DNA of 64,000 bases from Bradyrhizobium sp. in8p8 (GCF_000426845.1 NZ_AUGD01000001.1:372001-436000); one strand, 5' to 3'; positions 43,119 to 51,664 are shown, counted from the first letter of the stretch. A program made the numbers and translations. Notes: generated from the sequence alone by a model not told the origin.

Positions 43119-43801
43119 TCCACACCCCGGGACTTCTTGCCGTCCTCAGGCGTCACGTCGATGGCGACAGCTCGCCCCGTAATCTTCACCGGCGCGATGC
43201 AATCCTTCATGCAGGGGTCTTTCTGCCAGAACGACTTCTCGCTGGTGGCGCGGTCGTCCATCACGAAGCCCTGCTCGTTCGGCATCTTGATCGTGGCGAG
43301 ATTCCTATTGGTCAGCTCGAAATTCTGATCTGTGATCACGTCGTTCAGATGCAACACATACGCAACCAGTGCATAATATTCGTCGACCGACAGCGATCCC
43401 GTATTGCCATAAGGCATGGCGTGACGGATGTAGTCGAACAGGGTGGAGGCGTAGGGCCAGTAGGAGCCCACGGTCTTGACCGGATTGTCCGAGGTCAACG
43501 AGCCCTTGCCGCCGGCCAGCACCGGCCAGCGACCGCTGCCCTCGCCGAACTCGCCGTGGCAGCTCGCGCAATTGTCCATGAACAGCTTCTCGCCCTGGGC
43601 AACCGTGCCCTTGCCCTCCGGCAGGCCCTGACCATCGGGTCGCACGTCGATGTCCCAACCGCGGATTTCGTCCGCGGTCGGCGCGCGGCCGATGTGATAG
43701 CGGGGACCGCTCTTGGTGTCCGTCCTCTGGCCCGCAAGCGCCGGCGCGCCCAGCACGCAGGCCGTCAGCGCCACTGCCATGAACTTACGCGACTTCGACA
43801 T
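43115..43801 (-). CDS. soxD: SoxD, c-type cytochrome subunit of sulfane dehydrogenase
   Basis: A 228-residue exported cytochrome; start at 43801 with GAGG upstream, overlapping soxC by 17 bases. Signal peptide SRKFMAVALTACVLGAPALA. One heme site CASCH (about 80-84) with a probable methionine ligand near HAMPYGN. The C-terminal part has an extra CxxxC (DPCMKDCIAP). Textbook SoxD of Paracoccus is a larger diheme protein; this one has a single CxxCH. It accepts electrons from SoxC during oxidation of the SoxY-bound sulfane sulfur. Confidence 0.9.
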   Translation of the reverse strand: MSKSRKFMAVALTACVLGAPALAGQRTDTKSGPRYHIGRAPTADEIRGWDIDVRPDGQGLPEGKGTVAQGEKLFMDNCASCHGEFGEGSGRWPVLAGGKGSLTSDNPVKTVGSYWPYASTLFDYIRHAMPYGNTGSLSVDEYYALVAYVLHLNDVITDQNFELTNRNLATIKMPNEQGFVMDDRATSEKSFWQKDPCMKDCIAPVKITGRAVAIDVTPEDGKKSRGVE

Positions 43802-45056
43802 TCTCGACCTCACCATTGGCCTGCACATGCCAGGTCTGGATGCCATTGTTGTGATAGATGGAGTTGACGCCGCGGATCTTGCGCAGCTCGGCCTTGCTCG
43901 GCTGCACGTACCCGGTGTCATCCTGTACCCGCGACTGCAGCAGCAGCGGCTCTCCGTTCCAGTCGAACTCGTAGTAGAAGCGCGTCAGCGCCTTGTCGAG
44001 AACGGGCCCGTCGAGGCGTGCCGGCCACCAGTTGCGGCCGCCGTCGAGCGACACATCCACCCGCTTGACCTTGCCGTTGCCGCTCCAGGCCAGACCGGAG
44101 ACAATGGTAAAGCCCTTGCCGTGCCTGATCGGTGCCTGCGGGCTCGGGCTCGTGATCACCGATTTGGCGTCCATCGACCAGGTGAAGCGGCGTGCCTTGC
44201 CGTTCGGCATGAGGTCCGTGTACTTCGACGTCTCCTCGCGGGTGTGCCAGGGCTGGTCGCCGACCTTGATGCGGCGCAGCCACTTGACCCACAGATTGCC
44301 CTGCCAGCCCGGCACCACGAGCCGCATCGGATAGCCCTGCTCGGGATAGAGCGCCTCACCGTTCATCTTGTAGGCGATGATGCAGTCGTCGAGCGCCTTC
44401 TCGATCGGCAGGCTGCGATCCATCGCGGCCGCATCGGCACCTTCGACCAGCAGCCACTTGCCGTTGGCCTTGACGCCGGCTTCATCGAGAAGAGTGCGCA
44501 GCGACACGCCTGTGTACTGCACGCAGTGGATCATGCCATGGGTGAACTGGCAGCCATTGAGCTGGGCGCCGCGCCATTCCATGCCCGAATTCGCCGCGCA
44601 TTCCATAAAGTGGATGCGGTTGACGCGCGGATAGCGCTTCAGCTCCTCCAGCGTGAGAATGAGCGGGCGTTCGACGAGCCCATGAATCATCAGGCGATGA
44701 TCGACCGGATCGATCTCGGCGATGCCGCCATGATGCCGCTCGAAACAGAGACCGTTCGGGGTGATGATTCCTTCGAGCTCATGCAGCGGTGTGAAGCTCA
44801 CCGAGGACTCGCGCGAGGCGGTCAGCCATTCAACGTCGCGCCGAACGACGTCCTTCTCGAACTTCGACGGCTTGCCGTACGGACGCACGGCGACGCCTTC
44901 GCCGAGCGATTTGGTCCATTCCGGCACGTTTGGGGGCTGGTTCGCCGGATTGCCGCCGCCGGCCAAGGCGGGCTTTGCGAGCACCGACGCCGCAACACCG
45001 GCGCCAGCGGCCAGAAAACTGCGTCGGGATTGCCGGGGACTGTCCATCTTCGACAT
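43785..45056 (-). CDS. soxC: SoxC, molybdenum subunit of sulfane dehydrogenase
   Basis: A 423-residue sulfite-oxidase-family protein with a Tat signal (SRRSFLAAGAGVAASVLA). The molybdenum-binding cysteine is in HFMECAANSGMEWRG (about 147-161). The C-terminal Mo-co dimerisation domain includes FTIVSGLAWSGNGKVKRVDV. SoxCD oxidises the sulfur atom bound to SoxY, allowing full conversion of thiosulfate to sulfate without sulfur globules. It is 6 bases after soxB and overlaps soxD. Confidence 0.95.
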   Translation of the reverse strand: MSKMDSPRQSRRSFLAAGAGVAASVLAKPALAGGGNPANQPPNVPEWTKSLGEGVAVRPYGKPSKFEKDVVRRDVEWLTASRESSVSFTPLHELEGIITPNGLCFERHHGGIAEIDPVDHRLMIHGLVERPLILTLEELKRYPRVNRIHFMECAANSGMEWRGAQLNGCQFTHGMIHCVQYTGVSLRTLLDEAGVKANGKWLLVEGADAAAMDRSLPIEKALDDCIIAYKMNGEALYPEQGYPMRLVVPGWQGNLWVKWLRRIKVGDQPWHTREETSKYTDLMPNGKARRFTWSMDAKSVITSPSPQAPIRHGKGFTIVSGLAWSGNGKVKRVDVSLDGGRNWWPARLDGPVLDKALTRFYYEFDWNGEPLLLQSRVQDDTGYVQPSKAELRKIRGVNSIYHNNGIQTWHVQANGEVENVEVA

Positions 45057-45062
45057 CGCTTC

Positions 45063-46760
45063 TTACGCTCCGGTGACTTTGACGGCTCTGTTGGGCTCGA
45101 GCCGAATGGCTCTCTGTCGCGTCAGGTAATTCGAAACGACGTCCCAGATCGGCGGCCCTTCGGTCCCTTCATTGACGCTGGCCCAGCCGGCGACCTGATA
45201 TTCCCTGGCAGGATCGATCGGCGTGCCGGTCTTGACCATCTGCATGTCCGAGATACGGCTGCCCTGCGGCTTGGTGACGTCGATGGCATAGGACAGGCCG
45301 CCGATCCGCACCATGTCGCCGCCCTGCTGATAATACGGGTCGACATTGAAGAGGTTGTCGGCGACGTCTTCGATGATCTCCTTCAAGCGCGCGCCAGTCA
45401 TGCCCATGCGGTAGACCGCGGGATAGGTGATCGCGGTTGCATTGGTGACATCCTCAAAGGTGATGTCCTGGCCCGGCAGCACGCTGGTGCCCCAGCGAAA
45501 ACCGGGCGAGAGCGCGATCTCGGCATCCCGCTCCTGCATCAGCGCCTGGCAGATCAGGTCATCAAACGTGCCGTTGAAATTTCCCCGGCGGTACAGCAGC
45601 GATTCAGTCCTGCCGAGCACCTTGGCCAAATCGGACGCGAAGGGCTTGCGGACCTCGGCGATCTTCGCAGCCATCTCGGCGTCCGCCGTGATCACATCGG
45701 AGAACAGTGGAATCAGCTTGTAGCGAAACGCCTTGACCTCGCCGTCGCGGACATCGAGATCGAGCCGGGACACGAACTTGCCGGACGAGCCCGAGGCAAT
45801 CAGCAAGGTCTTGCCGACTTTCACCGCCTCTGGCAGCGCATCATGGGTGTGTCCGGTCAGGATGACGTCGATTCCCTTGACGCGGCTCGCAAGCTTGCGG
45901 TCGACGTCGAAACCGTTATGCGACAGCAGCACGACGAGCTGCGCGCCCCCCTTGCGCGCCTTGTCGACCTGCGACTGGACATCCTCCTCGCGCACGCCGA
46001 ACGACCAGTTCGGGATCATCCAGCGCGGATTGGCGACCGGTGTATATGGGAAAGCCTGGCCGAGCACCGCGATCTTGACGCCGCCGCGCTCGATCATTGT
46101 AGAGGCGTCGAACGCCGCCTCGTTCCATTCGGTATCGCGGATATTGAGCCCGAGAAACGGGAAGCCGAGTCCTTCGATCGCCTGCTTGACGCGCTCGGTG
46201 CCGTAAGTGAACTCCCAATGCCCAGTCATGGCATCGGGCTTGAGCAGCGCCATGCAGTCGATCATGTCCTGGCCGCGCGTCTTCAGCGACGACCAGGATC
46301 CTTGCCAGGTGTCGCCTCCGTCGAGCAGTGCAACCTTGTCGCCGCGCTCGGCGCGAATGGCCTTGATCACCGTGGCGGCGCGGTCGAGACCACCGATCCG
46401 GCCATAGGTCTTGGCCAGCGCCTCGAAATCCTCGGACGTCAAGGCATACGCCGCCGACGAGCCCGGCGCGATGCCGAAGCGGCTGAGAAACTCCCGACCG
46501 GTGACGTGGGGCGGCACCCCTCTTGCGTCTCCCACGCCGAGATTGGTCGAAGGTTCTCGGAAGTAGAGCGGCATGAGCTGACCGTGAATGTCGGTCACAT
46601 GCACCAGCGTGACGTTGCCGAGCGGCTCGAAGGCGAGCAACTCAGTCTGGGTCAGGCGCTGCTGGGCAACCGCCCGGGTCAGGCCAGAACCCACACCAGT
46701 CGAAAGTGCAGCCGTTGCCGCAGCAACCTGGATGAACTCGCGGCGAGAGATCACGCGCAA
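45063..46760 (-). CDS. soxB: SoxB, sulfate thiohydrolase
   Basis: A 565-residue Tat-exported enzyme (SRREFIQVAAATAALSTG). Metallophosphatase-type manganese motifs: VHVTDIHGQLMPLYF (about 53-67), LLDGGDTWQGSWSS (about 145-158) and VVLLSHNGFDVD, ILTGHTHD further on. It hydrolyses the terminal sulfonate from SoxY-cysteine S-thiosulfonate, releasing sulfate. soxB is the usual marker for thiosulfate oxidation. It lies 21 bases after soxA. Confidence 0.96.
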   Translation of the reverse strand: MRVISRREFIQVAAATAALSTGVGSGLTRAVAQQRLTQTELLAFEPLGNVTLVHVTDIHGQLMPLYFREPSTNLGVGDARGVPPHVTGREFLSRFGIAPGSSAAYALTSEDFEALAKTYGRIGGLDRAATVIKAIRAERGDKVALLDGGDTWQGSWSSLKTRGQDMIDCMALLKPDAMTGHWEFTYGTERVKQAIEGLGFPFLGLNIRDTEWNEAAFDASTMIERGGVKIAVLGQAFPYTPVANPRWMIPNWSFGVREEDVQSQVDKARKGGAQLVVLLSHNGFDVDRKLASRVKGIDVILTGHTHDALPEAVKVGKTLLIASGSSGKFVSRLDLDVRDGEVKAFRYKLIPLFSDVITADAEMAAKIAEVRKPFASDLAKVLGRTESLLYRRGNFNGTFDDLICQALMQERDAEIALSPGFRWGTSVLPGQDITFEDVTNATAITYPAVYRMGMTGARLKEIIEDVADNLFNVDPYYQQGGDMVRIGGLSYAIDVTKPQGSRISDMQMVKTGTPIDPAREYQVAGWASVNEGTEGPPIWDVVSNYLTRQRAIRLEPNRAVKVTGA

Positions 46761-46781
46761 TGCTCCTGCATATTCATGGCT

Positions 46782-47603
46782 TCAATTGCGCACCGAGGGC
46801 GTCTCGACCGGCAGCCCGATGCCGCGCCAGGCCACGTAGAGCTCGAGGGCAAGGAAGTCGTCAGACAGCGGCTTGAACGGCTCGGCACGCACGTCGAACA
46901 TGCAGCCTTCGAACCGCTCATGCAGCGGCACCACACGCTGGTCACGCAACCGATAAGTCGGGAAGCCGTTGGTCTGCCCCTGGCTCAGGAAGTCCGCGCG
47001 CATAAACTTGCCATTGTTGCGCTCGTGGCAGGACGCGCAGGCGAGATCGAGTTGTCCATAGCGGTTGTAATAGATCTGCTTGCCGCGCTCGAACCAGGGC
47101 GAGATCGGCCCGTCAATCTTCACCGCCACAGGCATACCGTGCGACTGGTAACGGACGAAGGTCGTCATGTCGGTCAACTCCCTGGATTTGAATTTCCAAG
47201 GCTCCGCCTTCATCTGTTCGCTACGGCAAAGATTGATGCGCTGCTCGAGATTGACCGGCTTCTTCAGCTTGTCGTCCCATTTCGGCATGGCGGCGCCCAC
47301 ACCTTTCATGCTGGCTTCGGCCTCCCCGTGACAGCTCATGCACGACTTGCCCTCACTGCCTTCCGCCTTTTTCCAGGCATCCGCCGCGCGCTCCACGGCG
47401 AGGAAGCCGGGATTCTCCAGATCGTCGTCCTGCAAGGCGCGGGTCTCCTTGCTGCGAAATTCGTAGCCGGAGATGATGGTCTTGAAGACATGGCCCGGCG
47501 GCGCCGCGATACCTTTCCGCTCGGCGTCATCGGCAGACACGAGCGTCGCACCCGACGTGATGGCCACGATTGCAGCGGCAAACCCAACATATCGTGACGC
47601 CAT
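46782..47603 (-). CDS. soxA: SoxA, diheme cytochrome subunit of SoxAX
   Basis: A 273-residue exported cytochrome. Start at 47603 preceded by GGGAGA; a GTG five codons upstream is less likely. Heme sites CMSCH at 88-92 and CASCH at 189-193; the cysteine heme ligand that becomes a persulfide in SoxA is C234 in FEGCMFDVRAEP. With SoxX it joins thiosulfate to the SoxY cysteine. The signal peptide (YVGFAAAIVAITSGATLVSA) targets the periplasm. Confidence 0.95.
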   Translation of the reverse strand: MASRYVGFAAAIVAITSGATLVSADDAERKGIAAPPGHVFKTIISGYEFRSKETRALQDDDLENPGFLAVERAADAWKKAEGSEGKSCMSCHGEAEASMKGVGAAMPKWDDKLKKPVNLEQRINLCRSEQMKAEPWKFKSRELTDMTTFVRYQSHGMPVAVKIDGPISPWFERGKQIYYNRYGQLDLACASCHERNNGKFMRADFLSQGQTNGFPTYRLRDQRVVPLHERFEGCMFDVRAEPFKPLSDDFLALELYVAWRGIGLPVETPSVRN

Positions 47604-47631
47604 TCGAGTCTCCCTCACTGCGCGATGCGCA

Positions 47632-47958
47632 TCATGCCTTGAGCGCGATCTTCTCTTCGGCGGTGATCACCGAGCCGTCGTCGTCGGTCCAGGCGAACTT
47701 GAACGTCCCGGCCTCGTCGATCCTGGCGTCAAACTGGATGTAGGGATTGGCCGAGATCGCAGGCTCCAGTGCGCAAGAGAACACCGGCTTTCCGTTGAAC
47801 TCGCAGGCAAACTTGTTGATGATCTTGCGCGGAATGGGCTTGCCCTGCGCGTCCTTGCGCTGACCCGATTCCATGAGATGCGAGACCAAGGTCTTGATCT
47901 GGATCACCTCGCCCTTGGCCGCTTCCTTGGGGAGCTTGATGCGTGGTTTGTCTGCCAT
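47632..47958 (-). CDS. soxZ: SoxZ, sulfur carrier complex subunit
   Basis: A 108-residue protein starting at MADKPRIKLP with GAGAGGAACA upstream. No signal peptide; it is exported bound to SoxY, which carries one. Beta-sandwich motifs KTLVSHLMESGQRKD and FACEFNGKPVFSC are typical. It sits 19 bases after soxY. A longer frame upstream overlaps soxY and is not real. Confidence 0.94.
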   Translation of the reverse strand: MADKPRIKLPKEAAKGEVIQIKTLVSHLMESGQRKDAQGKPIPRKIINKFACEFNGKPVFSCALEPAISANPYIQFDARIDEAGTFKFAWTDDDGSVITAEEKIALKA

Positions 47959-47977
47959 TGTTCCTCTCCTGACGCCC

Positions 47978-48430
47978 TCAGCCGCCGCAGCCGCCAATCG
48001 TGACCTTCACGGTCTTCTGTTCCGTGAACAGCGAACCGTCACTCATCTTCGCGACCGCAACCACGTTCTGCGTGGTGGCGAGCCGGATCCGGATCGAGGC
48101 TTCCGCCTTGCCCGACAGCGGTGTGAACGACAATGTCGCGACGCCGGCGTTCGGATTGCCATCCGCAATGATGAGAACGTCCTTGACGTAGGACTCCGCG
48201 GTCATCGGGCTCTCGATGTTGATCGACAGCGGCACGGTGTTGCCGTTCTCCGCGATCTCCGGCAAGTCGAGCGAAATCTTGCCCTTGGCCGGCTGCTTGC
48301 CGCCGGTGAACTTCTCGATCCACTTTGCCGCGTCGTTCGACACTTCCGCACCGGCCGCCATCGGTACAAGGGTCAGCATGACGAAGCCGCCCCCGAGCGC
48401 AAATGCCTGCCGTCGATTGATGGCTTTCAT
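47978..48430 (-). CDS. soxY: SoxY, sulfur-carrier protein
   Basis: A 150-residue protein with a Tat-type signal (NRRQAFALGGGFVMLTLVP) and the hallmark C-terminus GGCGG: Cys148 on a mobile arm carries the sulfur intermediates through SoxAX, SoxB and SoxCD. The core is the expected immunoglobulin-like domain. It is 18 bases after soxX and 19 before soxZ. Confidence 0.96.
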   Translation of the reverse strand: MKAINRRQAFALGGGFVMLTLVPMAAGAEVSNDAAKWIEKFTGGKQPAKGKISLDLPEIAENGNTVPLSINIESPMTAESYVKDVLIIADGNPNAGVATLSFTPLSGKAEASIRIRLATTQNVVAVAKMSDGSLFTEQKTVKVTIGGCGG

Positions 48431-48448
48431 TCCTGGTCCTCCTCGCCG

Positions 48449-48904
48449 TCAGTTCAGCGTCTTGAGAAAAGCGACGACGTCCTCGACCTGCGCGGCCGTA
48501 AGGATCGTCTTGCCGACGAATTCCGGGCGCACCCGGCTGAGACCGTCGTTCTTGAAGAACGCCGGCATGACCGTGTCGGTGAAGATGCGCTTGGGGTCGG
48601 CGACGATGAGGCGCAATTGCGCCTCGGTGTAGCGGCCGGCCACGCCGTCGAGCGACGGACCGAACTCACCGTGGAATTCCTCGGATTTCAGGCTGGTGAC
48701 CTGATGACAGGCCAGGCAATTGCCGAGCGTACGCGTGAGAAATACCTTCTTGCCGGCGGCGGCATTTCCGGGCGCGCCTATCAGGGATTTCGGCAGGGAA
48801 TCGTCAACGACGTCGAGCTTGATCGGCTCCTTGACCGGTTCTTGGGCGAGAGCGCCCCCGGCCGCTACATAAAGTGCAAACGCAGCCATAAGCGAGCGCC
48901 GCAT
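48449..48904 (-). CDS. soxX: SoxX, monoheme cytochrome subunit of SoxAX
   Basis: A 151-residue exported cytochrome with signal peptide MRRSLMAAFALYVAAGGALA and heme site CLACH at 63-67; the axial methionine is probably in DTVMPAFFK. First gene of the soxXYZABCD unit. The 130-base gap upstream, between soxX and soxW, contains a candidate SoxR operator about 70-95 bp before the start. Confidence 0.94.
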   Translation of the reverse strand: MRRSLMAAFALYVAAGGALAQEPVKEPIKLDVVDDSLPKSLIGAPGNAAAGKKVFLTRTLGNCLACHQVTSLKSEEFHGEFGPSLDGVAGRYTEAQLRLIVADPKRIFTDTVMPAFFKNDGLSRVRPEFVGKTILTAAQVEDVVAFLKTLN

Positions 48905-48970
48905 GTTTCCTGCCCTTGAATGCGGGGTGACGCCCGCTGTTGATCACGATGGAATTCAACGTCCATCAAA

Positions 48971-48999
48971 TTCATGTATCATGATATGTTCATACGAAT
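48971..48999. promoter_or_regulatory. Candidate SoxR operator in the soxW-soxX gap
   Basis: AT-rich patch containing ATGATAT (48981-48987), a four-base spacer and ATACGAAT (48992-48999). The same two elements occur in the soxW/unknown and soxV/soxS intergenic regions. In Paracoccus the ArsR-type SoxR is known to bind the soxS-soxV and soxW-soxX gaps, which agrees with these positions. Confidence 0.55.
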
Positions 49000-49034
49000 G
49001 GCCGCGTCAAGCGAAATTCGGAAGACGCTCTCAA

Positions 49035-49613
49035 TCAGCCATTCGACGCCAGGAAATCCCGGAACGAGCCGCGCTCGTAGGCGCGCTCCCGCACGAAACG
49101 AAACATCGCCAGGAAGTGCGGAGGCTTCAGATAGCCGGGCGCCCGCGCCACTTCGCGCGCCATCGCTTCCTTCGCTTCGACGCCATCGGCAGACGGCGGA
49201 AAGAACTGAACGGTCGGAGTGAACCTGATGCCGTACTTCCGGGCGAGATCCTTCTCGGCCAATTCCTCGCGGTCAAAGTCCGTAACCTTGCGCGAGCCGA
49301 TCAGATTGAGCTGCAACACCTCGAAGTTGGCTCGAATGTAGCTCGCGATCCCGGGGTCGGCGAAGTTCACCAGATGCGTCTCGCGGCAATAGGGACAGCC
49401 GCGCAGCTCCCACATGACGGCGAGGCGCTTGCCGCCGGCGGTGGCGCTCTCCAGGTCCTCGCGCAGATCGAGAAAGCTCTGCAGGAACCAGGGCTCGTGG
49501 TAGAGCCCGTCTTCTCCGACTGCTGGCTCGGCCGCTGCCGCGCCGCGGCCCGCCAAAGCCGTGCCTGCCGCGAATGCGAGGAGACCGCGTCGGGTGGGCA
49601 TGCGGAGCGACAT
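49035..49613 (-). CDS. soxW: SoxW, periplasmic thioredoxin-like protein
   Basis: A 192-residue exported protein starting at 49613; signal RRGLLAFAAGTALAGRG with a twin arginine. Thioredoxin fold with active site CPYC at 73-76 (ELRGCPYCRETH) and the cis-proline strand IRFTPTVQFFPP. It receives electrons from SoxV and keeps Sox proteins such as SoxY in a reduced, active state. It is upstream of soxX on the same strand and divergent from the unknown gene at 49699. Confidence 0.9.
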   Translation of the reverse strand: MSLRMPTRRGLLAFAAGTALAGRGAAAAEPAVGEDGLYHEPWFLQSFLDLREDLESATAGGKRLAVMWELRGCPYCRETHLVNFADPGIASYIRANFEVLQLNLIGSRKVTDFDREELAEKDLARKYGIRFTPTVQFFPPSADGVEAKEAMAREVARAPGYLKPPHFLAMFRFVRERAYERGSFRDFLASNG

Positions 49614-49658
49614 TGGGGTTTCCTGCCTTGGAGATCTTGCGCGCCGATCGTTTTCATT

Positions 49659-49679
49659 ATGATATTCAAATATAGGAAT
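49659..49679. promoter_or_regulatory. Candidate SoxR operator between soxW and the unknown gene
   Basis: ATGATAT at 49659-49665 and ATAGGAAT at 49672-49679, six bases apart. Within it ATTC-N8-GAAT (49664-49679) is exactly the pattern I recall for SqrR-type persulfide sensors. It lies between the divergent starts at 49613 and 49699, just before the ribosome site at 49685. Confidence 0.55.
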
Positions 49680-49698
49680 GTGACAAGGAGTTCTGATC

Positions 49699-50418
49699 TT
49701 GCGCTGCACCATCGCGCTGCTGGCATGGCTGGCCTCCAACGCGCTCGCGCTTGGCGCGGATGGCGACAAGCCGGAGGATCTCGTATCCGCGGTGGCGCCG
49801 ATCATGGCCAACCTGCGCATTGCCGCGAGCTATGCGCGCACCGGCAACGTTGCGCTGGCACAAAGCGAGATCGACGAAGCGGCCAGCCGCTGGAAGCGGA
49901 TCGAGCCGAACACCCGCGAACGCCCGCCAGTTCACGCTTCTTCCGAATCGTCGGGATTTCTCGACCGAGGATACGAACAGCTCACAACGGCAATGGGCGC
50001 GCTGGACCGCGGAGACAATGCGGCCGCCGAACGCGAGCTGCTTGCGGTTCGGCGAGCTTTCCACGCGCTCAGGCGTCACGCGGGCCTCTACGATCTCGGC
50101 GATTGCATCTTCGAGATCGCGCCCGCCATGGACGCCTTGCGTGTCGCTGCGACCCGCTACAGCGAACGGCCGGCACAAGCGAACGCCGAGGAGACCGTCG
50201 CCGCCGCAGGCGCGTTCCGCGATCGGCTTTTACGGTGCAACGAATGGGCAAACGGCGAGATCGCCGCGCAAGGTGAATTCCGCCGCCTGATCGATGGCGC
50301 AATCGCCAGCAGCGGCGAGATCGCTCATGCCGCCATGGCCGGCGACGGCCCCCTCGTGCATCGTTACCTCATCGAGCTGCAATCTTTCGCCCAATTGCTC
50401 GACTTCCGCTTCGGCTAG
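49699..50418 (+). CDS. Exported helical protein of unknown function inside the sox cluster
   Basis: A 239-residue protein starting at TTG 49699, with AAGGAG eight bases upstream; this decides the start. Signal peptide MRCTIALLAWLASNALALGA. The mature part is all-helical, with repeated AVAPIMANLRIAASYARTGN-like segments resembling cytochrome c-prime or TPR-like bundles, but there is no CxxCH heme motif. Only two cysteines remain (DLGDCIFE and LLRCNEW). Divergent from soxW with an apparent SoxR operator between them and convergent with soxV, so it is probably induced with the Sox genes. Function unknown. Confidence 0.72.
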   Translation: MRCTIALLAWLASNALALGADGDKPEDLVSAVAPIMANLRIAASYARTGNVALAQSEIDEAASRWKRIEPNTRERPPVHASSESSGFLDRGYEQLTTAMGALDRGDNAAAERELLAVRRAFHALRRHAGLYDLGDCIFEIAPAMDALRVAATRYSERPAQANAEETVAAAGAFRDRLLRCNEWANGEIAAQGEFRRLIDGAIASSGEIAHAAMAGDGPLVHRYLIELQSFAQLLDFRFG

Positions 50419-50420
50419 CC

Positions 50421-51152
50421 TCAGCCGATGCTGGTCAATGCAGGGAACTGCTCGAGCAGCCATTGCGAGACCGCGGGCATCAATCCGGTCAGGAACATGA
50501 GACCGGTCACAACCAGGAAGACGCCCATCGTCTTCTCGACCAGACCGAGATGCCGACGCACGCGGCCAAGCGCTCCGATGAAGCGGCCGGTGAACGCCGC
50601 TGCGATCAGAAAGGGAATTCCGGTCCCGACCGAATAGGCGAGCAGCAGCAGCGCCCCTCGCCCGGTCGTGTCCTCCGAACCCGCCATCAGCAGGACGGCG
50701 GCGAGGATCGGGCCCGCGCAGGGCGTCCAGCCGAACGCGAATGCCAGCCCCATGACGAATGCCCCCGCCATACCGGCCGGACGATTGTCGACCTGCACGG
50801 TGGCGCTGCGATAGAGCAGCGGAATCCTGAGCAGCCCGAGAAAATGCAGCCCCATGACGATGATCAGCCCGCCCGCAGCGATACCGAGCGTCGACAGATG
50901 CGCGGAGACGAAGCGTCCCGCGATCGAGGCGGTCGAGCCGAGCGCGATGAAGACCAGCGAGAAACCTGCCACGAAGGACAGCGCCGAGAGCAGGATGCGC
51001 GGCCGCAAATCCGGCCTGTCGCCGGACAGATCCGTAACCGAGACGCCGGCCATGTAGCACAGGAACGGCGGGACCAGAGGCAGGATGCAGGGCGACAGAA
51101 ACGACAAGAGGCCCGCGACAAAGGCCGCACCCAGCGTCACGTCCAAGGTCAT
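50421..51152 (-). CDS. soxV: SoxV, CcdA-type membrane thiol transporter
   Basis: A 243-residue, six-helix protein of the CcdA/DsbD family. The electron-carrying cysteines are in LSFLSPCILPLVPPFLC (first helix) and FGWTPCAGPILA (fourth helix). It moves reducing equivalents from cytoplasmic thioredoxin to periplasmic SoxW. Divergent from soxS, with the shared operator region 51153-51255. Confidence 0.92.
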   Translation of the reverse strand: MTLDVTLGAAFVAGLLSFLSPCILPLVPPFLCYMAGVSVTDLSGDRPDLRPRILLSALSFVAGFSLVFIALGSTASIAGRFVSAHLSTLGIAAGGLIIVMGLHFLGLLRIPLLYRSATVQVDNRPAGMAGAFVMGLAFAFGWTPCAGPILAAVLLMAGSEDTTGRGALLLLAYSVGTGIPFLIAAAFTGRFIGALGRVRRHLGLVEKTMGVFLVVTGLMFLTGLMPAVSQWLLEQFPALTSIG

Positions 51153-51173
51153 TTCCGCCCATCCCTAGCACAT

Positions 51174-51191
51174 ATACGAATTTAATGATAT
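51174..51191. promoter_or_regulatory. Candidate SoxR operator between soxV and soxS
   Basis: ATACGAATTTAATGATAT: the elements ATACGAAT (51174-51181) and ATGATAT (51185-51191) found in the other two sox gaps, here in the opposite order and three bases apart. Central to the divergent soxV/soxS promoters. Confidence 0.55.
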
Positions 51192-51255
51192 AAAGCGCCG
51201 AGGACGTCCGAAAAGCAAGCCCGCCAGGCAGGTCCAAAAGGCTCGGTTACGCAGC

Positions 51256-51627
51256 ATGAACAGAATCATCGCCCTGCTCGCCCTCGCCATCGGGCTGGCG
51301 CTGCCCGCGACCGCATCGCGCGCCGCAGAGCTCGTCATGTTCGAGCGGCCTGGCTGCGCCTGGTGCGCGCGTTTCAACGCGGAGATCGCGCCAATCTACG
51401 GCAAGACCGGGGAGGGCCGGGCCGCACCGCTGCGTCGGGTCGACCTGAACGGCTCCCTCCCCGCCGATCTGGCCGGAATCGATCCGGGTCCCTTCACGCC
51501 GACCTTTGTCGTGGTACAAGAGGGCCGTGAGATCGGGCGTATTCGTGGCTATCCCGGGGATGCCTTCTTCTTCGGCCTCTTGGACCGAATCCTGTCAAAC
51601 ACGGGATCAGAACCCGGGAGGTCGTGA
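51256..51627 (+). CDS. soxS: SoxS, periplasmic thioredoxin-like regulatory protein
   Basis: A 123-residue exported protein with signal peptide MNRIIALLALAIGLALPATA and thioredoxin-like site CAWC at 34-37 (MFERPGCAWCARF). In Paracoccus SoxS is a thiol-disulfide protein needed for full sox expression and for reactivating SoxYZ. It is followed 37 bases later by soxR, so the two form an operon. Normal length. Confidence 0.9.
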   Translation: MNRIIALLALAIGLALPATASRAAELVMFERPGCAWCARFNAEIAPIYGKTGEGRAAPLRRVDLNGSLPADLAGIDPGPFTPTFVVVQEGREIGRIRGYPGDAFFFGLLDRILSNTGSEPGRS

Positions 51628-51664
51628 CCGTTCTTGCCTATTGTGCTAAGAGGAATCTGACGCG

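Noticed and set aside
43713..47597. Open frame of 1294 codons on the plus strand across soxD to soxA
   Set aside because: It is antisense to four certain sox genes. Its composition (Arg/His/Gly/Asp rich) is the usual mirror of GC-rich codon use, and no domain is visible.
47893..47906. FixK-like box TTGATCTGGATCAC
   Set aside because: It lies inside the soxZ coding sequence and encodes conserved residues, with no gene start nearby.
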